Source: an uncultured Clostridia bacterium (GTDB lineage Bacteria > Bacillota > Clostridia > Christensenellales > DUVY01). From it: a stretch of DNA of 26,023 nucleotides. Position 1 is the first letter of the stretch; each line of letters opens with the position of its first letter. The DNA is taken from the NCBI GenBank assembly GCA_937895465.1, contig CALAYY010000154.1:1-26023 (forward strand), given 5' to 3'. The position numbers and the translations under genes were made by a program. The notes below the pieces were generated by a model, which saw only the letters and a list, made by a program, of their open reading frames with translations, did not search any database and was not told where the DNA came from. Positions 1 to 7,365 of this stretch are shown here, one piece after another.

Positions 1-122
1 TAGGGCTTGTGGCAGCTGGAGCGACATTGACAGTTTTTGCTGCAGCCATGTACGCTATTTCAATCGTCTTAAATAATAGAAAACCAATTATCATAGAAAA
101 GATAGAAAAGGGAGATGTTTAA
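1..122 (+). CDS. C-terminal tail of a membrane-anchored protein, probably a GH3 paralogue (5' partial)
   Basis: An open frame enters from the left edge (first full codon at 3) and stops with TAA at 120-122, leaving 39 residues. The visible part is one hydrophobic helix (with TVFAAAMYAISIVL) followed by a short basic and acidic tail ending IEKIEKGDV. It resembles the end of the GH3 protein encoded at 642-3791, which also finishes with a helix (VVFSAFIVISIVLY) and a tail ending VKNGEVN. In both cases a small four-helix membrane protein starts one or two bases later. I infer that this is the C-terminal anchor of a second, upstream permuted GH3. The catalytic part lies outside the window, so the enzyme assignment rests on this local resemblance and on gene order only. 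Confidence 0.55.
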   Translation, partial: GLVAAGATLTVFAAAMYAISIVLNNRKPIIIEKIEKGDV

Positions 123-123
123 T

Positions 124-617
124 ATGGCTAATAAAGAAAAGTTTTTTAAACGGCATTCAATTGCTTTTCTAAGTTCTACTGGTCTTGCAGCCATATTTAC
201 AGTACTTGCCTTGATTTTTGGAGGCTTAAGCTGTATTGCTCCTGGTTATTACTATGGATAACTGTGATGTCTATTGTGATGTTTATTTTTATCGTAGCTG
301 CTGTCTGTATCCCTATTTTCTTTAAAGACAAAAAGATCTATAAATGGATGATGATAGTCCAAACTGTTCTTTTAGTAGCATCGACCTTTATGGCAGGCTT
401 TAGCATAATGCTTACGTTTACTGACAGCCGAACCCTAATGATTATGGGTGATGTTTGGTTTTCAGAGCTTGCAAGAGGTAAGCCTATACCGCAAGCTGCA
501 ATGAATAATACTGCAAGCAGCATGGTGTTTTTCTTATTAGCTGCAATCGCTTTGGTTGTGGCTGCATTTCTCAATCCTCTAAAACGGAACGAGTTAGCAG
601 AGACCAAATCGGTTTAA
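124..617 (+). pseudogene. Small four-helix membrane protein, frameshifted paralogue of the gene at 3794
   Basis: Two abutting open frames together look like one protein. Frame A runs from ATG 124 to TAA 261 (45 residues, one membrane helix). Frame B continues from about 264 (GTG 264 or ATG 267) to 617, with about three more helices. Joined, they give about 162 residues, against 164 for the intact paralogue at 3794-4288. They align along the length: KRHSIAF versus KRSIGF near the start, and MGDVWFSELARG versus MGAIWFSGLFTG before the last helix. The break is at about 255-266; adding one base near 256-258 would join TATGG to ATAACTGTGATG in frame. There is no slippery heptamer that would argue for programmed frameshifting. 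Either the gene is broken or the base call is wrong. The function is unknown; it sits 1 bp after the presumed GH3 tail. Confidence 0.6.
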
Positions 618-641
618 AGTGAAGTAATAAGGGAGTATTTT

Positions 642-3600
642 ATGTTTAAAACAACAATATGGCGGGGACTTATCCTTATCTTTGGAATTCTTTTAGCTGT
701 TTTTATTACCGTTGCTACATTGCTTGAATCTTATAAGGGTATAGTTGACGAGGTTTTAGGAACACAAAGTTCAGTTGTTCGTTCTCAGGATGATGGTACG
801 CTTTACTCAGCGTACACTCCTGACGACGAATATTTGGATGATCAAGGTGTTGGCGATGTTGATAAAATCATTATGCAAATAAAAGAGCTAAACAGGCAGA
901 TTTCGGCAGAAGGTACCGTATTACTTAAGAATGACAGTGATGCGTTACCGCTTGCCAAACAATCTCGAATTACATTGTTTGGAATGCCCGCTTATAAAAT
1001 TTATGAGGGAGCAACTCATGGCCCTGCCGTTAGATCTAATCAAACTATTCAATTGACAACAGCGTTAAAAGACGTAGGAGAATATGACATTAATCCCTCA
1101 ATCAATGCTTTTTATATGGGAATTTCCTGGACTCAGCCTCAAGTAACTTGGCTTAACGGTTCCTCTACTCAATCCAGCGCAAGATTTGATCCCAAAGAGC
1201 CTTCATTGACAGGTTTATCCTTTGCACAGCGAGATAGCTTTAATACTTATAAAGATGCGGCAATTATCGTAATAGGACGTCCTGGCCGTGAAGGTGCAGA
1301 TTATGTATCTGGTCAAGACGGTATTGTGGGCGGAACTGCTTCTGGAGCAAGGAATGCTTTATCTCTTACTAATAATGAAAAAGCACTTATTGATATTGCT
1401 TGCAACGGTCCTTTCGAGAAGGTTATAGTCTTGATTAATTCAGGCAACACGATGGAGATTCAAGAGCTTAAAGATAATCCTAAAATAAATTCAATTTTAT
1501 ATATGGGACATCCTGGAAACTTTGGTACCTTGGGCATTGTAGATGTGCTTTGCGGTAATTCAAGTCCTTCAGGAGGTTTATATGACATTTTTGCTTCCAA
1601 TACAATGTCGGCACCCGCAGTATATAACGTGGGACGACATACTTACTCTAACTCGCAATTAGTCTACCGCGATACTTGGCAATTTGCTGGCGGTTTTACT
1701 GATAACGGTTTGAAAGATTATTTAATGGAAGTAGAGGGTATATATATTGGTTATCGCTATTATGAAACTCGTTATTACGATTGGGTTGTAAATCAAGGCA
1801 ATGCAAGATCAGATGCTGGTGTATTTGATTCTAAGGGAAATGCATGGAATTATAGCGATGAAGTTTCTTACGGTTTTGGATACGGAATGTCTTACACCTC
1901 TTTTTCACAGACTATGGGAGAGGTTAAGATTGAGAATCGAGGGTTAAATAGCAATTTGTTTGTTAAGGTCCCTGTAACTGTAAAGAATACCGGAAACCTT
2001 CCAGGTAAATCTATTGTTCAATTATATGCACAAGCGCCATATACCGATTACGATAAAGAAAACGGTATAGAAAAATCTGCTATACAACTTATTGCTTATG
2101 ATAAAACTAGAGAGCTTGCGCCGGGAGAGGAGCAAACAATAATAGTTGAAGGTGATCTTCAAAATCTTGCAAGCTACGATGCAAAAGGTGCAGGAACGTG
2201 GATTTTGGATAAAGGTGCACACTATTTTGCAATCGGAAACGGTGCTCATGATGCATTAAACAACATTCTTGCTAAACAAGGTAAGACGGTTGCAGATGGT
2301 ATGACTGAGAACGGTAACGCAAAGAAAGCTTATGAATGGAATTATAGACCAGCAAGCGGTCTGCCTATAGACAGCTTTACATTTAGTATTTCTAGATCAG
2401 GAAAAAAAGTTGAAAATCAACTTAAATATTCGGATTGGAATGATTATGAAGAAAACGAAAAGGTAACACACCTTTCACGTAAAGATTGGGAGGCCACATG
2501 GCCTAAAACATATTCTGATATGCCTATTTCCCAAGGATTAATGTTAGACCATTTGAAAGGAGAATACATCCAGATAAAAACAGATGAGGAAACTTCTGGT
2601 GTAATATTCGACATGGAAGGCGATTTAAAATTTGCCGACTTGGCTCATGCAGACTTTAACGATCCGCGCTGGGCAGAACTTATAGACCAAATCACTTATG
2701 AAGAGGCTTTAGAATATGCATTTCAAAGCGGGCATTTATTTGCAAGCATTGAATCAATTAATTTTCCAGGTAAGCGCTATGCTATTGACGGTACAGGCGG
2801 TCCGGTTACAAACCTTGCAGCAGGAACAGACACCAGTGAAAATGCACAGAACGCACCTTGGGCAATCCTTCCGTCTAATCCGGGTTGGAATACTGCAAGC
2901 AGCTTTAATTGCAGGGTGTCTGGAGCAGCTACTGTTATGGCATGCACATTCAATCCCGAGCTTGCCTATCAACAAGGATTGCAATACGGCAATATCGCAT
3001 TGTTTACAGGAACTACAATTCTTTGGGGACCAGCACCTAATATTCATCGGCATCAATATAACGGAAGAAATTTAGAGTACTTTTCAGAGGACCCTGTTCT
3101 ATCCGGTAATATGTCAATGGATATCAGTGCAGGCGCATTAAAAAAAGGATTGATCAGCACACCCAAACATTTTGCCTTCAACGACCAAGAAATCGGTCGC
3201 GCAGGCATTGCACCATTTATGACAGAACAACGGGCACGTGAAATTGATTTGCGAGCATTCCAAATAACCTTTGAGGGATACAAATATAACGGCAAAGCCA
3301 CCTTAGGTACTATGCTTTCTTTTAGCAAATTAGGTGGAATTGAATGCACTGCACATAGCGGACTTTTGACCGAAATCCTTCGTAATGAATGGGGCTTTAA
3401 TGGATATGTCGTATCTGATTATAAAGATGATTTTGATTTAGCACCTCAAGCATTCAAGGCAGGAATGACTGGATTTATTTGGAATAATTATAACAACGAC
3501 CTTAAGCCTGGAATTGATAAATTTTCAAGCTATAAAGATGTTGAATTGTTAGAATCATTAAAAGATATCGCGCATCGTGAGTTGTTTGTATTCGCTAATA

Positions 3601-3791
3601 GTAATCAGATGAATTTTGTTAATACGACTTCGCGTACTGTATGGATTATGACGTGGTGGAGACAAATATATATTTCGGTTATTGTAGTATTTTCAGCCTT
3701 TATAGTAATCAGCATTGTGTTATATTCATTGTCATTGGTACTGGATAAAAAAGTCCGCTTAAAAACTGTTAAGAACGGGGAGGTTAATTAA
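642..3791 (+). CDS. Membrane-anchored, circularly permuted GH3 beta-glucosidase-type hydrolase
   Basis: This 1049-residue protein carries GH3 domains in swapped order. Residues about 8-28 are a transmembrane helix. Residues about 85-420 are the GH3 C-terminal alpha/beta sandwich (EGTVLLKND at 90-98; E217 in GREGAD is the likely acid/base). Residues about 430-545 are an FnIII-like domain. Residues about 685-985 are the TIM barrel: D716 in AIDGTGG, GRNLEYFSEDP at 808-818, the K842-H843 pair, and nucleophile D926 in GYVVSDY. A second helix covers about 1007-1033, followed by a basic tail. All key residues are present, so it should be active. Basic residues flank both helices, which suggests both termini are cytoplasmic and the catalytic part is outside. 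Permuted GH3 enzymes are known, for example from Ruminococcus; the double anchor is less usual. The SD AAGGGAG lies 6-7 bp before ATG 642. The substrate is not readable from sequence; beta-glucosides or beta-xylosides are likely. Confidence 0.87.
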   Translation: MFKTTIWRGLILIFGILLAVFITVATLLESYKGIVDEVLGTQSSVVRSQDDGTLYSAYTPDDEYLDDQGVGDVDKIIMQIKELNRQISAEGTVLLKNDSDALPLAKQSRITLFGMPAYKIYEGATHGPAVRSNQTIQLTTALKDVGEYDINPSINAFYMGISWTQPQVTWLNGSSTQSSARFDPKEPSLTGLSFAQRDSFNTYKDAAIIVIGRPGREGADYVSGQDGIVGGTASGARNALSLTNNEKALIDIACNGPFEKVIVLINSGNTMEIQELKDNPKINSILYMGHPGNFGTLGIVDVLCGNSSPSGGLYDIFASNTMSAPAVYNVGRHTYSNSQLVYRDTWQFAGGFTDNGLKDYLMEVEGIYIGYRYYETRYYDWVVNQGNARSDAGVFDSKGNAWNYSDEVSYGFGYGMSYTSFSQTMGEVKIENRGLNSNLFVKVPVTVKNTGNLPGKSIVQLYAQAPYTDYDKENGIEKSAIQLIAYDKTRELAPGEEQTIIVEGDLQNLASYDAKGAGTWILDKGAHYFAIGNGAHDALNNILAKQGKTVADGMTENGNAKKAYEWNYRPASGLPIDSFTFSISRSGKKVENQLKYSDWNDYEENEKVTHLSRKDWEATWPKTYSDMPISQGLMLDHLKGEYIQIKTDEETSGVIFDMEGDLKFADLAHADFNDPRWAELIDQITYEEALEYAFQSGHLFASIESINFPGKRYAIDGTGGPVTNLAAGTDTSENAQNAPWAILPSNPGWNTASSFNCRVSGAATVMACTFNPELAYQQGLQYGNIALFTGTTILWGPAPNIHRHQYNGRNLEYFSEDPVLSGNMSMDISAGALKKGLISTPKHFAFNDQEIGRAGIAPFMTEQRAREIDLRAFQITFEGYKYNGKATLGTMLSFSKLGGIECTAHSGLLTEILRNEWGFNGYVVSDYKDDFDLAPQAFKAGMTGFIWNNYNNDLKPGIDKFSSYKDVELLESLKDIAHRELFVFANSNQMNFVNTTSRTVWIMTWWRQIYISVIVVFSAFIVISIVLYSLSLVLDKKVRLKTVKNGEVN

Positions 3792-3793
3792 TT

Positions 3794-4288
3794 ATGAATA
3801 AATTTCGTCTTTTAACTAAACGTTCAATAGGTTTTTATACAAATCTTGCCATATATGGCATAGCGGCTATCTCTATTGCTGTTGCAATGATTTTTTCTGC
3901 AGTTAGCAGTTCAGATACAGGTTTTGCCGTTCCAAAACTTTGGTTAGCAATCCTACTATCAATCTTTTCAATTATTTTATTGGCGGGTATTATTCTTATA
4001 CAGATATTTTTGCCAAGTTCATTTGGACAAAAAATTGAAAAGAAATGGTGGTTTGATCTGTCAATAACTCTTGCGTTAATGCTTATAATTGCATTTTTAG
4101 GAATATGCTTCTATATAATGGCTCATGGAAAATCCAGCCTTATGGGTGCGATTTGGTTTTCTGGGCTGTTTACGGGTAATGGTCCTGCTGAAGCCGCATT
4201 AATGGGTGGGACGATAGGCATGGTGTTGTACGTATTTGCAGGTATTATGTTAGGAGTTGGAGCGTTCTTTAAAATAACGCAAAAATAA
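3794..4288 (+). CDS. Small four-helix membrane protein paired with the GH3 gene
   Basis: This 164-residue protein has four predicted membrane helices at about 17-37, 49-71, 86-109 and 138-159, and no recognisable catalytic motif. It starts 2 bp after the GH3 stop codon with a strong SD (GGGGAGG at 3777-3783), so the two are co-translated. It is paralogous to the frameshifted gene at 124-617; the best shared segment is MG-x-x-WFS-x-L around residue 117-125. Because both copies directly follow a GH3-type membrane anchor, a role as a partner of the anchored enzyme (assembly, stability, or sugar passage) is a reasonable inference, but nothing in the sequence demonstrates it. I do not recognise the family. 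Confidence 0.75.
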   Translation: MNKFRLLTKRSIGFYTNLAIYGIAAISIAVAMIFSAVSSSDTGFAVPKLWLAILLSIFSIILLAGIILIQIFLPSSFGQKIEKKWWFDLSITLALMLIIAFLGICFYIMAHGKSSLMGAIWFSGLFTGNGPAEAALMGGTIGMVLYVFAGIMLGVGAFFKITQK

Positions 4289-4423
4289 TGTTCATTTCAG
4301 CTATAAAGCCAAAAGCATAATCTGAAGATTGCAAACATTGTAAAACAGTTTCTAATATTAATAATAACTAAAGATGAAAAATCAAATTAAATTTAGGTGG
4401 AGTTAAGAGGGTTTCTTTGTGTG

Positions 4424-4469
4424 CCCAAAGGGGAAAGGACTTTTCTCCTTTGGGTATCACTTTATACCC
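4424..4469 (+). promoter_or_regulatory. Leader with two overlapping, mutually exclusive hairpins
   Basis: The first hairpin spans 4424-4454. CCCAAAGG pairs with CCTTTGGG, and the stem continues inward through GGAAAG / TTTTCT to a loop of about three bases, giving a stem of roughly 14 bp including wobbles. The second spans 4452-4469, GGGTAT pairing with ATACCC. They share the GGG at 4452-4454, so only one can form at a time. Neither is followed by a convincing T-run, so this is not a standard terminator. It lies about 65-110 bases before the lipoprotein start codon at 4533 and could act in mRNA stability, attenuation or processing. Confidence 0.5.
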
Positions 4470-4532
4470 TACTCATACTTATATATTTATTTAATTATCA
4501 AAATGATTAAAGTTTTCTGGAGGGAAAGTAAT

Positions 4533-5978
4533 TTGAAAAGAAAATTATATACCATGGCATCTGTTATAATGTTAATTTTATTATTATTTACAGCATGCTC
4601 AAAAAAAACAGTTAAACTTAATACTCCTACTGGACTTTCGACTGACACGGTAACAAAAATGTTGTCTTGGACAGCGGTCGATAATGCAGTCAAATATAGG
4701 GTTCAAATAGACTCAAAAACACCGGAAGACTCAAGCGGAAATACTTATAGTTTATCCAGATTGCAAGAGGGTATATATCATTTGAAAGTGCAGGCAATAG
4801 GTGATGGAAAGAAATTTTTAGATTCTGATTGGTCATCTCCTATCGCCTATGTCTTAGGTAATTTTTCTATGAAGATTTCTAATAAGCATGGTGCGTATAG
4901 TTTGGATGAAAATCCGTCTCTAGCTGCGGAAATAAAAATTGGAACAAGTACAGTATCTGGTCAAAAGATTACTTGGACATCTAATAATATTGATATTGCA
5001 TTAATCGATGCCAATACTGGTAATTTAACATTTAAAAAGCCTGGTTTAGCGACTGTTACGGCTTTGGCTACAATTAACGGAAACGAGGTTTCTGATAATT
5101 ATACTTTTAATGTATTTAAGAGTCTTGAAAGCAAACTTTATCTAAATGGATTAGCTTTTACTAACAGTGGAAGTGGCAGTAACGCAGACGGCTCATTTAC
5201 TTATTCCGCTGATGCTCCTTCAGAAGGCACCCCAACGATAAGAACGGTACAATCATACGGTACAGGAAGCGACTATAGCAATGCTACCGTAGGACCCATA
5301 GGCAGATTAGTTGACGACTTTTGTAAAGCAGCACTCTCTGATACAGATAAAAAACTATTTCTTACAGTTGTTCTTGAACATAGCATTGATAACGGTCCAT
5401 TAATTATCAGAGTTAGAAATTATATTCCTGACACTACTATGGATTATAACTTTGCTACCCATGGAGGATATGAATATGCTCCAGGCAAAAGAACTATGAC
5501 TTTCGATTTAACAGAGCATTGGTCTAATGCTGACTTTACTGCTGGTCTAGCACTTATGTGGGAACAAAAGGCTGCAGGAAGTGTGACTATTTATGATGCT
5601 TTCTTACATACATCCAAAAGCATGAGTGATGGAGAAAAATCTGACGGTATCTTTATCCAGAACTCTCAGCTTTTTAGAAATCAAAATAACAACAATAAAG
5701 GAAATGGGAAATACGCCGGTGCTGATAATTTCACAAGGTTACTTTCTGAAAATGGCGGCAGACGTCAATTGACTGTAGGCAGCTTTGAGGATTTTTCAGA
5801 ACTTAATGCCAATAATGCAACTGCGATTTGGGCAACGAGTAATTCTGATATTATCGGCATAAACAGCTTGACAGGAGAAATTGCATTTAAAGGAATCGGT
5901 AGCGCATATATAAGTGTTTGCTACACTATTGATAACGTTGTATATGGTGATAAGGTATTAATAGAAGTTCCTAATTAA
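4533..5978 (+). CDS. Secreted lipoprotein with FnIII-like and Ig-like (BIG2-type) domains
   Basis: The open frame extends upstream to 4419, but I place the start at TTG 4533. It has a GGAGGG Shine-Dalgarno at 4519-4524 with 8 bp spacing, and it gives a classic lipoprotein signal: KRK, a hydrophobic run, then lipobox FTAC with the lipidated cysteine at residue 22. The mature protein (481 residues in total) has an FnIII-like module at about 28-105 (LSWTAVDNAVKYRVQI), a BIG2-like Ig module at about 108-195 (ITWTSNN...IDANTGNLTF), a central beta-rich domain at about 196-360 that I do not recognise and that could be carbohydrate-binding, and a second Ig-like module at the C-terminus (IWATSNSDIIGINSLTGEI). 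No catalytic motif is visible. Its position between GH3 and uronate genes suggests surface glycan binding, but that is inference. Confidence 0.72.
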   Translation: MKRKLYTMASVIMLILLLFTACSKKTVKLNTPTGLSTDTVTKMLSWTAVDNAVKYRVQIDSKTPEDSSGNTYSLSRLQEGIYHLKVQAIGDGKKFLDSDWSSPIAYVLGNFSMKISNKHGAYSLDENPSLAAEIKIGTSTVSGQKITWTSNNIDIALIDANTGNLTFKKPGLATVTALATINGNEVSDNYTFNVFKSLESKLYLNGLAFTNSGSGSNADGSFTYSADAPSEGTPTIRTVQSYGTGSDYSNATVGPIGRLVDDFCKAALSDTDKKLFLTVVLEHSIDNGPLIIRVRNYIPDTTMDYNFATHGGYEYAPGKRTMTFDLTEHWSNADFTAGLALMWEQKAAGSVTIYDAFLHTSKSMSDGEKSDGIFIQNSQLFRNQNNNNKGNGKYAGADNFTRLLSENGGRRQLTVGSFEDFSELNANNATAIWATSNSDIIGINSLTGEIAFKGIGSAYISVCYTIDNVVYGDKVLIEVPN

Positions 5979-6105
5979 GCTGTATTTTTTCTCTTAAGAA
6001 AAGACCTTTCACAGCCTTCAATTAATGCGGTACCTATTCCTGAGGAATATCAGATAAAAGACAAATAATATAAATACAAGATGATGGAGATATTGACCAG
6101 ATAAA

Positions 6106-7338
6106 ATGAAACACAATTTTTTACTTAATAATGAGACAGCTAAAAAGCTCTATCAGGACATAAAGGATTTACCGATAATTGATTGCCATTGCCATTTGGA
6201 TATACATGAGATTTTGGAAAACAAACCTTATGAAAACATAACTAAGTTATGGCTTTATGCTGATCATTACAAATGGCGTCTTATGCGGACATATGGAATA
6301 GAGGAGCATTATATTACAGGGGACGCTTCTGACTATGAGAAGTTTGAAAAATATATACAAGCGCTTAGCTATGCTATAGGCTCGCCATTATATCATTGGA
6401 GCAAAATGGAGTTAAGTAAGTATTTTGATGTTGACGATGAAATTTTGCCTCAAAATGCAGCGGATATATATGAAAAAGCCAATCAGACAATCAGACAAAA
6501 AGAGCTGACCCCGTCAAAAATCTTGGAAATATCCAATGTTGAAAGAGTTTGTATTATTGAAGATGCTCAAAAAGCTGATTTGTCAGAATATGATGAGGTC
6601 AAAAATCTTGGATTAAAAACCTCGATATCTCCTGTATTTCGTTTAGATAAACTTCTTTTAAAAAGCGAAATCGAGCTAAAAGAAATAGTACCTAAATATA
6701 TAGAAAGGTTTATAGCAGTAGACTGCAATTCTGCAGATATAGGAATTGAATTTATAGGGCAAGATGATAACTCTACAATAGAAAAGATAAGCTATCTTTT
6801 AAATGAGTGTTATAAGAATAACTTTAGCGTTCAATTGCATTTTGGCGCTATGCGTAACAACAACAAAAAGATGTATGAGCTTATAGGTGTTGATAAGGGC
6901 TATGACAGCATTTCAGAACAGCCTTATCTTACTGCTTTGGTAAAGATTTTTAATAAGGTAAGTCAACTAGGTAAAACAGTTATTTTTAATCTTAATCCTT
7001 CAGACAATGCCAAAGTGGTTACTTTTGCATCTAATTATGTAGGCGACGGAATAAAAGGCAAAGTTCAGTTGGGCACTTCATGGTGGTTTAACGATAACAA
7101 AGACGGTATACTTGAGTTTTTCAAAACCTTATCCAATCATTCTTTGCTTTGTGCAAGTATAGGCATGCTGACTGACAGCAGAAGCATTATTTCTTATGTG
7201 CGTCATGACTATTTTAGAAGACTCTTATGTAACTATATAGGCGAAATTTCCGAAAAAGGCGAATTTACCAAAGAGTATGAAATTTTAAATAAGATTGCAT
7301 CTGATATCGCTTATTATAATGTAAAGAATTTTATATAA
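6106..7338 (+). CDS. uxaC: Uronate (glucuronate) isomerase, short divergent form
   Basis: The enzyme interconverts D-glucuronate and D-fructuronate (and galacturonate/tagaturonate) in the cytoplasm. Family motifs are in order: IIDCHCHLDIHEI with metal-type H28 and H30, YKWRLMR at 55-61, TGDASDYEKF, PLYHWSKMELSKYF at 94-107, QLHFGAMRNNN with H245, LGTSWWFNDNKDG, and GMLTDSRSIISY with the D357-S358-R359 triad, followed by RHDYFRRLLCN. At 410 residues it is shorter than the usual 460-475. The usual SDHG-type motif in the middle reads SADIG (209-213), and the usual TDDP-type segment reads IEDAQ (151-155). Metal and substrate residues I can place are otherwise kept. No good SD lies at the proper distance; GGAG is about 16 bp upstream. 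It is first in a long co-directional operon. Assignment to the family is firm; the preferred uronate is not certain. Confidence 0.88.
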   Translation: MKHNFLLNNETAKKLYQDIKDLPIIDCHCHLDIHEILENKPYENITKLWLYADHYKWRLMRTYGIEEHYITGDASDYEKFEKYIQALSYAIGSPLYHWSKMELSKYFDVDDEILPQNAADIYEKANQTIRQKELTPSKILEISNVERVCIIEDAQKADLSEYDEVKNLGLKTSISPVFRLDKLLLKSEIELKEIVPKYIERFIAVDCNSADIGIEFIGQDDNSTIEKISYLLNECYKNNFSVQLHFGAMRNNNKKMYELIGVDKGYDSISEQPYLTALVKIFNKVSQLGKTVIFNLNPSDNAKVVTFASNYVGDGIKGKVQLGTSWWFNDNKDGILEFFKTLSNHSLLCASIGMLTDSRSIISYVRHDYFRRLLCNYIGEISEKGEFTKEYEILNKIASDIAYYNVKNFI

Positions 7339-7365
7339 AAATGACAAAATGAAAAGGATGGCTTA

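Noticed and set aside
2716..3075. 119-residue + strand open frame within the GH3 gene
   Set aside because: It lies wholly inside the TIM-barrel coding part of GH3 in another frame, with no SD and no recognisable motif.
4419..4532. N-terminal extension of the lipoprotein from GTG 4419
   Set aside because: It would be translated through the hairpin region, places 38 residues before the lipoprotein signal, and the TTG at 4533 has a far better SD.
5979..6020. Weak hairpin after the lipoprotein stop (TTTTCT/AGAAAA, flanked by GCTGT/ACAGC)
   Set aside because: The stem is short and AT-rich, with no following T-tract; not strong enough to call a terminator.
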